From Actinomadura atramentaria DSM 43919 (GTDB lineage Bacteria > Actinomycetota > Actinomycetes > Streptosporangiales > Streptosporangiaceae), in the NCBI RefSeq assembly GCF_000381885.1, contig NZ_KB907211.1:248001-312000 (forward strand): 64,000 bases of DNA. The letters are read 5' to 3'. The notes beneath the pieces were generated by a model. That model was not told the DNA's origin. It ran no database searches and saw only the letters and a program-made list of their open reading frames with translations. Made by a program: the position numbers and the translations under genes. The first letter of the stretch is position 1, and the number at the start of each line of letters is the position of its first letter. This document shows positions 1 to 7,899 of this stretch, piece by piece.

Positions 1-135
1 TTCGAGGGCGGCCCGCCCGAGCCTGCGGGTAGACCGCTGGAGGCCGCCGGCAACGGCGGTCCGAGATGGATGGCCGTCACCCGCCCTCCGGGGCGGGCAC
101 AGAACCCGGCTTACAGGCCGACTCGTCCGCCGCCC

Positions 136-765
136 TCAGAGCTCCACGCCGACGAGGCGCGTCAGGAACCGGTCCACCTGCTCCGCCAGCGGCGGCCACG
201 GGTGGTCGGGGATGTTCAGCCGCAGCGAGACCGCGCCGTGGACGGCGCTGCGCAGGTCCAGGGCGACCTCGGCGGCGTCCCCGGCGGGCGCGCGGCCCGC
301 GTCCATGCAGCGCCGGACGGCGAGCGTCGTCCCGTCGCCGAGCCTGCGGCGGAACGGGATCTCCGAGCTCCGGTTGACGGCGCTCTCGTGCAGCACCTTG
401 TAGAGGCCCGCGTGCTCGTACGCCCACGTGCCCTGGAGCATCGTCCGGGCGCGGAGCCGGGCGACCGGGTCGTCGCCCGCGTCGTCCTCGGCGGCCTCGG
501 CGGCGCGCAGCAGGTCGTGCTGGCAGCGTTCGAGCGCGGCGAGGACGAGCGCGTCGCGGTCCGCGAAGTGCAGGTACACCGACGTGGCGGCGATCCCCAC
601 GTGCCGCGCGACGGCCCGCATCGACAGCGCCTGGTCGTCGGCCAGTTCGTCGAGCAGCGCGAGCGCGGCGTCCACGATCTCCGCGCGCAGCCGTTCGCCC
701 TGGCCGCGCCGGTTGCGGCTGCGCGCGCCGCCGGTCGGGGGAGGGGACGTCTCCATGATCGCCAT
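136..765 (-). CDS. TetR/AcrR-family transcriptional repressor
   Basis: A 209-residue one-component regulator. The N-terminal helix-turn-helix is clear (residues ~25-70, with SMRAVARHVGIAATSVYLHF), followed by a helical ligand-binding domain of the type often seen in WHG-class TetR proteins. It is transcribed divergently from a carboxymuconolactone-decarboxylase-like gene, and a 26-bp inverted repeat lies between them. Autorepression plus control of the neighbour is therefore the likely role. The ligand cannot be deduced. Start: ATG at 765; a second ATG three codons in (756) is possible, and neither has a strong Shine-Dalgarno (SD) sequence. The family is certain; the target is inferred from position. 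Confidence 0.9.
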   Translation of the reverse strand: MAIMETSPPPTGGARSRNRRGQGERLRAEIVDAALALLDELADDQALSMRAVARHVGIAATSVYLHFADRDALVLAALERCQHDLLRAAEAAEDDAGDDPVARLRARTMLQGTWAYEHAGLYKVLHESAVNRSSEIPFRRRLGDGTTLAVRRCMDAGRAPAGDAAEVALDLRSAVHGAVSLRLNIPDHPWPPLAEQVDRFLTRLVGVEL

Positions 766-779
766 TGTAGCCGGGCAAC

Positions 780-805
780 TGTTGCGCTACGTTCGTAGCG
801 CTACA
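780..805. promoter_or_regulatory. Inverted repeat operator between TetR and CMD genes
   Basis: The left arm TGTTGCGCTACG (780-791) and right arm CGTAGCGCTACA (794-805) are separated by TT and match at 11 of 12 positions. The inner half also contains the perfect 10-bp palindrome GTAGCGCTAC. The repeat starts 15 bp upstream of the TetR start and ends 25 bp upstream of the CMD start, which is where a TetR operator controlling both directions would lie. Binding by the adjacent regulator is inferred. Confidence 0.75.
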
Positions 806-830
806 GCTGTTCAGTTAAGGAGATGCCCTC

Positions 831-1517
831 ATGGAATCCCCCTTCACCGCCGCGGCGCGCGAGCGCGACGCGGTCTTCGCCGAGATGAGCGCGGCCACCG
901 ACCGGCTGCTGGCCGAGCACGGCCCGTCCGTCCGCGAGCGGCTGCTGCTCTGCCTCGTCGCGGACGTGTGCGGTCAGACGTTCGGCCCGTCCTTCACCGC
1001 GCACGTCGGGGCCGCCCGCGACCACGGCCTCACGGCCGACGACCTGCGCGAACTGCTCCGCTTCATCGCCTACGACAGCGGCTACCCGGCGGCGCTGGCC
1101 GCGCTCGACCGGCTCGCCGCCGTCGAACACGACCTCGGCCTGCCCGGCTCGACCGGCCGCGCCCACGAAGTGAACGCGGACGGCGCCGGCAGCCCCATCC
1201 CCAAGGCGGCCCGCGCCCGCGTCCGCGCGCTCGACGCGCCGTTCGCCGACTACATGGACCTCCAGTCGCGGATGCGCGCCGGCATGAGCCAGCTCAGCGT
1301 CCGCGAGCGCGCGTTCGCGACGATCACCGTGGACGTCCTCTACCAGACGCTCGCCGAGAGCTTCAGCCTCCACGTCACCCGCGCGCTCGGCGCGGGCGCG
1401 ACGCCCGACGAGGTGCGCGGGGTCGTCCGGTACACGGCGCGGTTCGGCATGACGCGGGCGTGGCGGGCGCTGCACGTCCTGGACGGCCTGCTCGCCGAGC
1501 GGGCGGTCGGGGTCTGA
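831..1517 (+). CDS. Carboxymuconolactone decarboxylase (CMD/AhpD-like) family protein
   Basis: A 228-residue protein with two CMD-type helical repeats (residues ~35-100 and ~145-220), the second around the motif ITVDVLYQTLAESFSLHVTRAL. Members are either gamma-carboxymuconolactone decarboxylases or AhpD-type peroxidase partners. The redox CxxC of AhpD is absent here (the nearest cysteines are CLVADVC), so a peroxidase function is unlikely. The start is well supported by AAGGAG at 817-822. The gene is divergent from a TetR repressor with a shared operator, so it is probably induced by a small molecule. The substrate is unknown. Confidence 0.85.
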   Translation: MESPFTAAARERDAVFAEMSAATDRLLAEHGPSVRERLLLCLVADVCGQTFGPSFTAHVGAARDHGLTADDLRELLRFIAYDSGYPAALAALDRLAAVEHDLGLPGSTGRAHEVNADGAGSPIPKAARARVRALDAPFADYMDLQSRMRAGMSQLSVRERAFATITVDVLYQTLAESFSLHVTRALGAGATPDEVRGVVRYTARFGMTRAWRALHVLDGLLAERAVGV

Positions 1518-1607
1518 CACCCGTCCGCCCTGGTCAACGGCGTGGTTGGAGCGGCAGCGGTGGGGAATCACGGTCGTTGCCGCTAACTTCAGCGAAAGGT
1601 GGGGAAC

Positions 1608-2030
1608 ATGGGCAAGCGCCTACTGCTGCACCAACTGCCCGTCCGGCTCGCGACGGGGGCGTTCATCCTCAACTCGGGGCTCACCAAGTCCAAGGCGCCC
1701 GAGGAGGCCGCGAGCGGCATCCACGGCATGGCGTCCGGGACGTACCCGTTCCTCAAGGACATGGACCCGCAGGAGTTCACCAAGCGGCTGTCGCAGGCGG
1801 AGATCGCGCTCGGCGCGGCGCTGGTGCTGCCGTTCGTGCCGTCCGTCGTCGCGGGGGCGGCGCTCACCGCGTTCGCGGGCGGGCTCGTCGGGCTGTACCT
1901 GAAGACGCCGGGGATGCGGCGGGAGGGCAGCCTGCGGCCGACCGAGCAGGGCATCCCGATCGCCAAGGACACCTGGCTGCTCGGGGTCGGGCTCGGGCTC
2001 GTCATGGAGGGGCTGGGCCGCCGTCGCTGA
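1608..2030 (+). CDS. Small DoxX-like membrane protein
   Basis: A 140-residue protein with hydrophobic segments at about residues 8-25, 65-98 and 120-135. The N-terminal LLLHQLPVRLATGAFILNSG and the central QAEIALGAALVLPFVPSVVAG resemble the DoxX-like membrane fold, but I would not assign a reaction. I chose ATG at 1608 because AGGTGGGG lies directly upstream; the GTG at 1599 would sit inside that SD. It stands alone, after a CMD-family gene and before a 70-residue membrane protein. Function unknown. Confidence 0.7.
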   Translation: MGKRLLLHQLPVRLATGAFILNSGLTKSKAPEEAASGIHGMASGTYPFLKDMDPQEFTKRLSQAEIALGAALVLPFVPSVVAGAALTAFAGGLVGLYLKTPGMRREGSLRPTEQGIPIAKDTWLLGVGLGLVMEGLGRRR

Positions 2031-2203
2031 TCGCCGGGCGCTGATCATTCGGCACGGGGCGGAAGCGGCGCGGAAAATCTTCGGGAAACGGGTCATCGGC
2101 CACAAACTTCTGGCCGGGGCGCGCCTACCGTCGTGGTACGACCGGTCGCAGCAGGGGACCGGCGACGGCGGCGGGACGCAGGCCCCGCGGGAGAGGAGCG
2201 CCG

Positions 2204-2416
2204 GTGGACGTCCTGATCGTGGCGGGTGTGCTCGCTGTGGTGACCCTGATGACCCTGGCCGTCTGGCTGCTGGACTTCGCCCGCGCCAGCCGGACCGACG
2301 CGCTGGACCGTCCGGCGTCCTCGGCGCAGGCGCGCCGAGCCCGGCGCCTGACCGGGATGTACGTGCGGGGCGGCGTCGGCGACACCGACGACACCGGGGA
2401 GCTCGTCCGCCGGTGA
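2204..2416 (+). CDS. Small single-pass membrane protein, unknown function
   Basis: A 70-residue protein with one N-terminal membrane helix (residues 3-24, VLIVAGVLAVVTLMTLAVWLL) and a short charged cytoplasmic tail. The GTG start at 2204 has GAGGAG six bases upstream, and a strong terminator hairpin follows the stop codon, so it looks like a real monocistronic gene. I do not recognise a family. Confidence 0.65.
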   Translation: MDVLIVAGVLAVVTLMTLAVWLLDFARASRTDALDRPASSAQARRARRLTGMYVRGGVGDTDDTGELVRR

Positions 2417-2424
2417 CCGCGCGG

Positions 2425-2451
2425 CCGGGCGCTCCGCGAGGGAGCGCCCGG
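2425..2451. terminator. Hairpin terminator after the 70-residue gene
   Basis: Perfect 11-bp arms CCGGGCGCTCC (2425-2435) and GGAGCGCCCGG (2441-2451) with a 5-nt loop, eight bases after the stop codon. It lies between convergent genes and could serve both strands. Confidence 0.8.
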
Positions 2452-2498
2452 TTCGCTCACGGCCCGGTGGTCAGGGTGCGGTGGTCAGGTTGCGGTGG

Positions 2499-3260
2499 TC
2501 AGGGGGCGGCGGCCGTCTCCGCCGTCCCGGGCGGCGCGCTCTCGACGGCCGAGAACCGCTGAGTCTCCCGGTCCAGCACGCTGACCTGCGCGGACTCCAG
2601 GTCCAGATAGAGCCCGACGAGTTCGACGTCGCCCCCGTCCACCATCTCCCGCAGCCACGGGTAGGTGAGCAGGTTGTCGAGCTGCTGCTGCACGTTGATC
2701 TGGCAGAGCCGCGTCATCGGCGGCCGGTCGTCGGGGCCGTTGTCCAGGAATCGGGCGAGGCTGTGGTGGGCGTGCCGCATCCAGCGCGTCAGCGCCGTCA
2801 GGTGCTCGACCTCCGTGCCGCCCGCGAGCAGCGCGGCCATCGCACCGCAGTTGGAGTGTCCGCAGACGGTGATGGTGCGGATGCCGAGGACGTTCGTCGC
2901 GTACTCGACGGTCGCCGCGACGGAGTCGTCCGGCGTCCGCGAACCGTACCGGGGGATGAGGTTGCCGACGTTCCGGTTGATGAACAGGTCGCCGGGCCCG
3001 CTGGACGTGATGATGTTCGGCACGACGCGGGAGTCGACGCAGGTGATGAAGAGGTGCTGGGGTTTCTGCTCGAACGCCAGCTCGGTCATGATCGGCTGGA
3101 CGAGCGGCACGGTGCTGCCGTGGTAGTCGCGGATGCCGTTCAGCAGCAGCGCGCTGGGCGACACCCCGGGCGCGTCGAGGTCGTCGGGGAGCCCGCGGCT
3201 GCGGTTGGCCCACGGCGCCCACCAGCGGCCGGTCGGGGAGGACTTGCGCGGCGTGGACAT
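2499..3260 (-). CDS. Beta-class carbonic anhydrase
   Basis: Interconverts CO2 and bicarbonate in the cytoplasm. The zinc ligands of the beta class are all present: CVDSR gives Cys74 with the Asp76/Arg78 dyad, and VCGHSNCG gives His135 and Cys138 (253-residue numbering). The conserved NRNVGNLIPRYG follows. The N-terminus (MSTPRKSSPTGRWWAPWANR) and the Pro/Ala-rich C-terminus are poorly conserved and hold no signal peptide. I chose ATG 3260; an in-frame GTG at 3272 would add four residues. It is monocistronic, bordered by hairpins on both sides, and has no transporter partner here. Confidence 0.93.
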   Translation of the reverse strand: MSTPRKSSPTGRWWAPWANRSRGLPDDLDAPGVSPSALLLNGIRDYHGSTVPLVQPIMTELAFEQKPQHLFITCVDSRVVPNIITSSGPGDLFINRNVGNLIPRYGSRTPDDSVAATVEYATNVLGIRTITVCGHSNCGAMAALLAGGTEVEHLTALTRWMRHAHHSLARFLDNGPDDRPPMTRLCQINVQQQLDNLLTYPWLREMVDGGDVELVGLYLDLESAQVSVLDRETQRFSAVESAPPGTAETAAAP

Positions 3261-3329
3261 ATCACCTGTCACCGTTCTTTCTTACCAAGCGCGGGAAACC
3301 GCCGGGAGACCGGCCCCTCCCGGGACGGC

Positions 3330-3360
3330 GAAGGGTCACCGCGCGGTGCGGTGACCCTTC
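3330..3360. terminator. Hairpin terminator after the proline-rich membrane protein gene
   Basis: Perfect 13-bp arms (3330-3342 and 3348-3360, core AAGGGTCACCGC) with loop GCGGT, 16 bp past the stop of the minus-strand gene at 3377. It also insulates the carbonic anhydrase promoter. Confidence 0.8.
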
Positions 3361-3376
3361 CCTGCGGGCGCGGTCG

Positions 3377-5218
3377 TCAGCGCCGGTAGTCGCGGTGGTT
3401 CTCCCAGTCGTCCTGCGGCGCGCGCGGGTCCTTGCCCGGCGGGTAGGACGAGCCGTACTGGCCGCCCTCCGGCGCGGGCGGGTAGTCGGGCCGCTGGTCC
3501 GGCCGCTGGTCGGGGCGCTGCTCCTGGGCGGGCGGCGTCCCGAAGTAGTTCCCGCCGTACGCCTGCGTGGCGTTCGGGTCGAAGGCGGGCGCGCTCTGCC
3601 CGCCGGTGCCGTAGTCGCCGTAGCGGGCCGGTTCGGCGGGCTGCTCGCCCGTCGAGCCCGGGTTCCCGCCCCCGTAGGACGACGAGCCGTACGAGCCGCC
3701 GCCGAGCGGGTCGTCGTAGCGCGGCGGGTCGCCGTACGGGGAGCTGGGGTAGCCGTCGGTGTTCGACCCGCCGTAACCGCCGAGGCCGGAGCCCGACGAC
3801 GTGTACCCGCCCGACGAGCCCGACGAGCCCGACGAGGCGTACCCGCCGGACGACCCCGACGGTTCCGGCTCGTAGGACGGCGCCGGGTTCTGCGACTGCC
3901 ACGACGAGCCGCCGTACGACGGCCCCGTGCTCAGCGGGTCGCCGCCCAGCGCGTCGGGCAGGCCGCCGCCGTAGGTGCTCTGCGGCTCGGGCGCGGCGGG
4001 CGGCGCGGACCGCTGCCGGTCGGACTGGATGCGCTGCAGCAGCTCGTCCACGGTCGGCAGCTTGCCGCCGAGGTCGCCGTCCGACGACGCGGCGGGCTGC
4101 GGCACCGGGGACGCGGGCGGCGCGGGTGGTGACACGGGTGGTGACACGGGCGGCGGTACGGGCGGCGGCGTCATCGGCGGGACGGGCGGCGTGCCGAGCG
4201 GCCCGGAGTCCCAGCCCCCGGCCGCGGGCTCCTCGGTCCGGCCGAGCGGCAGCCCGAGCGGGTCGGACGTGCGCGGGTCGCCCTTGCGCGGGTCGCCCGG
4301 CGGCGGGTCGAACGGCAGGCCGGGGGACGCGGGCGGCGTCGAGGAGAGCCCGCCCAGCGGGTCGCCGCCGTAGGGGGACTGGTCCGCCGAGCCGTAGGAC
4401 GGCTGCGGCTCCGGATACGACGGCTGCTCGCCGAACGGCGGCTGCTCCGGATAGGAGGGCTGGTCGGACCGCCCGTAGCCGGGCGCGTCGAACGCGGCGG
4501 CGGGCTGCTCGTACGACGGCTGCTCGTAGGACGGCTGGTCGTAGGACGGCTGGTCGTAGGAGGACGGCTCGTACGACGGCTGCGCGGGCGGCTCCACCGG
4601 GATCGGGTCGCCCGCGGTGGCGGTCGGGTCGGCCCCGAACGCGGCGGGCGCGAACGCGCCGGGCTGCGGCGCGGCCGGGTTCTGCTGCGGACCGGTCCCG
4701 CCGCCCTGGAGCAGGTCCGGCGTGACGGGCTGGGTCAGACCGGGCGGCTCGGCGGCCTGCGGCGCGCCCGCGTGCAGCGGGTCGGCGCCTTGGTCGGCGC
4801 CCTGCCGCTCGCCCTGGTCGCCGTGCTGCCACGGGAACTTGGGCTTGTCGAAGGTGATCGTCGCCCAGTAGTCGTCGTCGGCCATCTCGTCGCTCCCGCC
4901 CTGCGGCGGGGGCGGCGGCGCGGCGGACGGCGGGGCGGCCAGCGGCGCGCCGCCCGCGACGCGGCGGTCGTGGTCGGGGGCGTCGGCCTGCGGCGCGCCC
5001 GGCCCGTAGGAGTCGTCCTCGTACCCGTAGCCGTCGTCGGGCTGCGGGTCGTGGGCGGCGGGGGGAGCGCCGCGGCGGCCGCGGCCCTGCTGCTGCGGTT
5101 CCTCGTCCCAGTCGTCGTCGTCCTGCCCGGCCCGGCTGGCGCGGAGCCCGAGCGCCACCAGGACCACGACCAGGACGACGACCACGATCAGGCCGAAGAC
5201 CACGATGTAAGAAGTCAT
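3377..5218 (-). CDS. Low-complexity (Pro/Gly/Ser/Tyr-rich) single-pass membrane protein
   Basis: A 613-residue protein with one membrane helix at the N-terminus (about residues 4-24, IVVFGLIVVVVLVVVLVALGL), then an acidic stretch (DDDDWDEEPQQQ) and some 550 residues of disordered sequence. The disordered part has tyrosine-rich short repeats (QPSYEQ/QPSYDQ near residues 215-240, then GSYGSSSYGG and GGYASSGSSGSSGG). Only WATITFDKPKFPW (near residue 118) looks like a conserved patch. Such tails are phase-separation or scaffold prone, but no function can be assigned. The long GC-rich low-complexity DNA gives large false ORFs on the other strand. Start ATG 5218 is preferred over TTG 5230. Confidence 0.7.
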   Translation of the reverse strand: MTSYIVVFGLIVVVVLVVVLVALGLRASRAGQDDDDWDEEPQQQGRGRRGAPPAAHDPQPDDGYGYEDDSYGPGAPQADAPDHDRRVAGGAPLAAPPSAAPPPPPQGGSDEMADDDYWATITFDKPKFPWQHGDQGERQGADQGADPLHAGAPQAAEPPGLTQPVTPDLLQGGGTGPQQNPAAPQPGAFAPAAFGADPTATAGDPIPVEPPAQPSYEPSSYDQPSYDQPSYEQPSYEQPAAAFDAPGYGRSDQPSYPEQPPFGEQPSYPEPQPSYGSADQSPYGGDPLGGLSSTPPASPGLPFDPPPGDPRKGDPRTSDPLGLPLGRTEEPAAGGWDSGPLGTPPVPPMTPPPVPPPVSPPVSPPAPPASPVPQPAASSDGDLGGKLPTVDELLQRIQSDRQRSAPPAAPEPQSTYGGGLPDALGGDPLSTGPSYGGSSWQSQNPAPSYEPEPSGSSGGYASSGSSGSSGGYTSSGSGLGGYGGSNTDGYPSSPYGDPPRYDDPLGGGSYGSSSYGGGNPGSTGEQPAEPARYGDYGTGGQSAPAFDPNATQAYGGNYFGTPPAQEQRPDQRPDQRPDYPPAPEGGQYGSSYPPGKDPRAPQDDWENHRDYRR

Positions 5219-5466
5219 GCCACCACCCAATGTCCGGCGAGAATCCCGGCCACGGCCCGGGAGGCCGCGTCCGTCGTTGTCGCAAGCAGCCGGTTTCCCG
5301 CGGACCTAGAACGATTCTGGCCGACCGCTATGACCGTTGTCACACCCTTCGCGCACATCTACCCTCATCTGGCGTGTTCCGCACGGCCGGTGCGGCCGGG
5401 CGGCGCTGGCTGTCGGCTCCCGTCCCCCGAGGGGATCGCGCGCGGGGCGGCCTCATCTGAACGCGC

Positions 5467-6048
5467 CTACCTGCCGCCGAGGTTCCCGGTGATCCTGCCC
5501 CGGGCGATGGTGTGCTCGGCGATGGCGGGCAGCGAGTCCTTGAGCTGCGCCCCGTTCGCGAACGGCGCGGGAGAGTTCAGGGCGTAGATGGTGAACCGGT
5601 ACCGGTGCCGCTCGCCCTTCGGCGGGCACGGCGGCGCGTAGCCCACCTTCTTGCCGGTGTTGAGCCCCTCCACCGTCTTGTCGACATGGGTGCCCTCGAC
5701 GAGTTCCTGCCGGTTGCCGTCGATGCCCGCGTACACCCAGTGGACGTACGCGCCGTCGCTGGCGTCCGGGTCGTCCATCACGATGGCGAACGAGCGGGTG
5801 CCGGTCGGCGCCCCGGACCACCGCAGCGGCGGGGTCTTGCCGAGGGAGTCGGAGCCAGAGTACGTCGCGCAGGCGAAGCGCGTGGGCAAGTCGCCGCCAT
5901 CGCGGAACGCGGGGCTGGTGACGGTGAAGCCGTCGCCCAGCTCGACGCTGGAGTTCTCCGGGCGGCCGATCGTCCCGCAGCCGCTCAGCGCGGCGGCGAG
6001 CGCGAGCGCGCCCGCCGCGGCCAGGGCCGGGCGTCGGTCAATGCTCAT
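5467..6048 (-). CDS. YbhB/YbcL-type PEBP (Raf kinase inhibitor-like) lipoprotein
   Basis: A 193-residue secreted lipoprotein. The signal peptide ends in the lipobox LSGC (residues ~18-21), so the mature protein should be anchored outside the membrane. The phosphatidylethanolamine-binding-protein fold is shown by DDPDASDGAYVHWVYAGI and PPCPPKGERHRYRFTIYAL, the anion-binding pocket motifs. Bacterial members have no settled function; ligand or phospholipid-head binding is likely. Start ATG 6048 gives a complete signal peptide, while the longer reading frame upstream (to 6258) adds only low-complexity sequence. It is divergent from ndh across a 396-bp gap. Confidence 0.9.
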   Translation of the reverse strand: MSIDRRPALAAAGALALAAALSGCGTIGRPENSSVELGDGFTVTSPAFRDGGDLPTRFACATYSGSDSLGKTPPLRWSGAPTGTRSFAIVMDDPDASDGAYVHWVYAGIDGNRQELVEGTHVDKTVEGLNTGKKVGYAPPCPPKGERHRYRFTIYALNSPAPFANGAQLKDSLPAIAEHTIARGRITGNLGGR

Positions 6049-6444
6049 GGTGCTTCGCTCCCGCGTGTTCGCCCGCCGGGGCGGGCGGTCCGCCCGGTCG
6101 CCCGGGCCGCCCGTTCGCGGCGGCGGAACGGCGCCGGCGCCGCCCCCTTCCTCGTCCGCCCCAACCATAGAGTGTGCGGCGGGGTGGGACGGGACTTGCG
6201 CGCGAGTTGCCCGCGCGTCGGCGGCCGCCTCCCGGATTCGTCGTGTGACGTTAATCATGCGTGTTTTGCTGCCAGATGCCCGGTTCTAGGGAAAAGAGTG
6301 GCGAAGTTCACGGCGCAGCATCGGTCCAGTTTTACCGAACGGAAAGATTTTGGCTTCTTTCGTGGCGGCCGGTTGGCGTTTGGTCCGTGCCATCGGCTAG
6401 CTTGTGAATGTCTTCACAAGCCGACCGTGACATAGGAGGCCGCA
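6049..6444. other. Divergent intergenic region between PEBP and ndh
   Basis: This 396-bp stretch holds no convincing gene. Its ndh-proximal third is unusually AT-rich for this genome and contains a candidate -35 (TTGGCG, 6373-6378), a TAGCTT -10 (6398-6403) and the Rex-type operator. The PEBP-proximal part is GC-rich and featureless apart from the short leader of that gene. Confidence 0.6.
6400..6421 (+). promoter_or_regulatory. Rex (redox-sensing repressor) operator of ndh
   Basis: The core TTGTGAATGTCTTCACAA (6402-6419) matches the TTGTGAA-N4-TTCACAA form of Rex sites exactly, and the arms extend to 9 bp each (GCTTGTGAA / TTCACAAGC). It overlaps the likely -10 (TAGCTT) and ends 23 bp before the ndh start, a repressing position. 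Rex senses the NADH/NAD+ ratio, so NADH excess would derepress ndh. The rex gene itself is not in the window. Confidence 0.85.
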
Positions 6445-7806
6445 ATGGCCAGGACCGCCGAGGGAACCCCTGGCGCTCCCCACATCCTCATCGTGGGTGG
6501 CGGCTATGTGGGCATGTACACCGCTCTGCGGCTGCAGAAGAAGCTGCGCCGCGAGCTGAAGCGGGGCGACGTCTCGATCACGGTCGTCGACCCCAACTCG
6601 TACATGACGTACCAGCCGTTCCTCCCCGAGGCCGCCGCGGGGAACGTCTCCCCGCGCCACGTCGTCGCGCCGCTGCGCCGCGTGCTGCCCCGCTGCACCG
6701 TCCGCAACGCCCGCGTGACCGAGCTGAACCACGACGAGCGATGGGCCATCGTGCAGCCGCTCGCCGGGCCTCCGGAGCGGATCTCCTACGACTACCTGGT
6801 CATGGCCGCCGGGTCGGTGTCCCGCACCCTCCCGATCCCCGGGCTGGCCGAGAACGGCATCGGCTTCAAGACCATCGGCGAGGCCATCCACCTGCGCAAC
6901 CACGTCCTCGCGCAGCTCGAGATCGCCGAGTCCACCGACGACGAGGAGATCCGCCGCAAGGCGCTCACCTTCGTGTTCGTCGGCGGCGGCTTCGCGGGCG
7001 TCGAGGCGCTCGCCGAGCTGGAGGACATGGCCCGCGGCGCCGTCAAGTACATGCGCAAGGTCACCCCGCAGGACCTGCGGTTCGTCCTCGTCGAGGCCGC
7101 CGACCGCATCCTGCCCGAGGTCGGCCCCGACATGGGCCGCTGGACCGCCGAGCAGCTCCGCGGCCGCGGCATCGACGTCAAGCTCAAGACGTTCCTGCAG
7201 TCGGCCGTCGGCGGCGTGATCGAGTGCTCGGACGGCAGCAGCTTCCCGGCGGGCACCCTGGTCTGGACGGCGGGCGTCAAGGCGTCGCCGGTGGTGAAGA
7301 ACTCCGACCTGCCGCTCAACGAGCGCGGCCAGGTCAAGGCCACCGAGTACCTGACGGTCGAGGGCGTCGTCCGCGCCTTCACCGCCGGGGACAACGCCGC
7401 CGTGCCCGACCTCACCCAGGACGGCATGTTCTGCGCCCCGAACGCGCAGCACGCCGTCCGGCAGTCGAAGGTGCTGGCCGACAACCTCGTCCGGGCGCTG
7501 CGCGGCAAGTCGCTCAAGCCGTACGTCCACAACAGCGTGGGCTCGGTCGCGGGCCTCGGCCTGCACAAGGGCGTCGCGAACACCTACGGGTTCAAGGTCA
7601 AGGGCTTCCCGGCCTGGATCATGCACCGCACGTACCACGTGTCGCGCGTCCCGACCTTCAACCGGAAGGTCCGCGTCCTCGCCGACTGGACGCTCGCGCT
7701 GTTCTTCAAGCGCGAGACCGTGTCGCTCGGCAGCATCGAGCAGCCGCGCGCCGAGTTCGAGCTGGCGGCGATGGCGGACGCCAAGCCGAAGGAGAAGGCG
7801 GCCTGA
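6445..7806 (+). CDS. ndh: Type II NADH dehydrogenase (NDH-2)
   Basis: A single-subunit, non-proton-pumping NADH:menaquinone oxidoreductase on the inner face of the membrane (453 residues). The FAD-binding dinucleotide fold is at residues ~14-30 (LIVGGGYVGMYTALRL), the NADH-binding fold at ~175-190 (FVFVGGGFAGVEALAEL) and the second FAD motif at ~313 (TAGDNAAVPDL). The C-terminus has amphipathic rather than full transmembrane segments, as expected for NDH-2. The start is fixed by AGGAGG at 6434-6439. A Rex operator overlaps its promoter, and a long hairpin terminates it, so it is a monocistronic redox-controlled unit. Confidence 0.93.
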   Translation: MARTAEGTPGAPHILIVGGGYVGMYTALRLQKKLRRELKRGDVSITVVDPNSYMTYQPFLPEAAAGNVSPRHVVAPLRRVLPRCTVRNARVTELNHDERWAIVQPLAGPPERISYDYLVMAAGSVSRTLPIPGLAENGIGFKTIGEAIHLRNHVLAQLEIAESTDDEEIRRKALTFVFVGGGFAGVEALAELEDMARGAVKYMRKVTPQDLRFVLVEAADRILPEVGPDMGRWTAEQLRGRGIDVKLKTFLQSAVGGVIECSDGSSFPAGTLVWTAGVKASPVVKNSDLPLNERGQVKATEYLTVEGVVRAFTAGDNAAVPDLTQDGMFCAPNAQHAVRQSKVLADNLVRALRGKSLKPYVHNSVGSVAGLGLHKGVANTYGFKVKGFPAWIMHRTYHVSRVPTFNRKVRVLADWTLALFFKRETVSLGSIEQPRAEFELAAMADAKPKEKAA

Positions 7807-7823
7807 CCGTCCTTCCTGGAGAA

Positions 7824-7865
7824 CCGGAACGCTCCGGTGGCCGTGCGGCCGCCGGGGCGTTCCGG
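7824..7865 (+). terminator. Long hairpin terminator after ndh
   Basis: Nineteen-base-pair stem, beginning CCGGAACGC (7824-7832) and ending GCGTTCCGG (7857-7865), with two U-G wobble pairs and loop GTGC, starting 18 bases after the ndh stop. It covers the upstream candidate GTG starts of the next gene, which argues for the later start. Confidence 0.8.
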
Positions 7866-7899
7866 CGTCCGGGGGTCCGCGATGGGGGAGAATCGACCG

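Noticed and set aside
1..135. 3' end of a gene at the left edge
   Set aside because: All frames are too short to judge; only a CCCGCC/GGCGGG hairpin, perhaps the TetR gene terminator, is visible.
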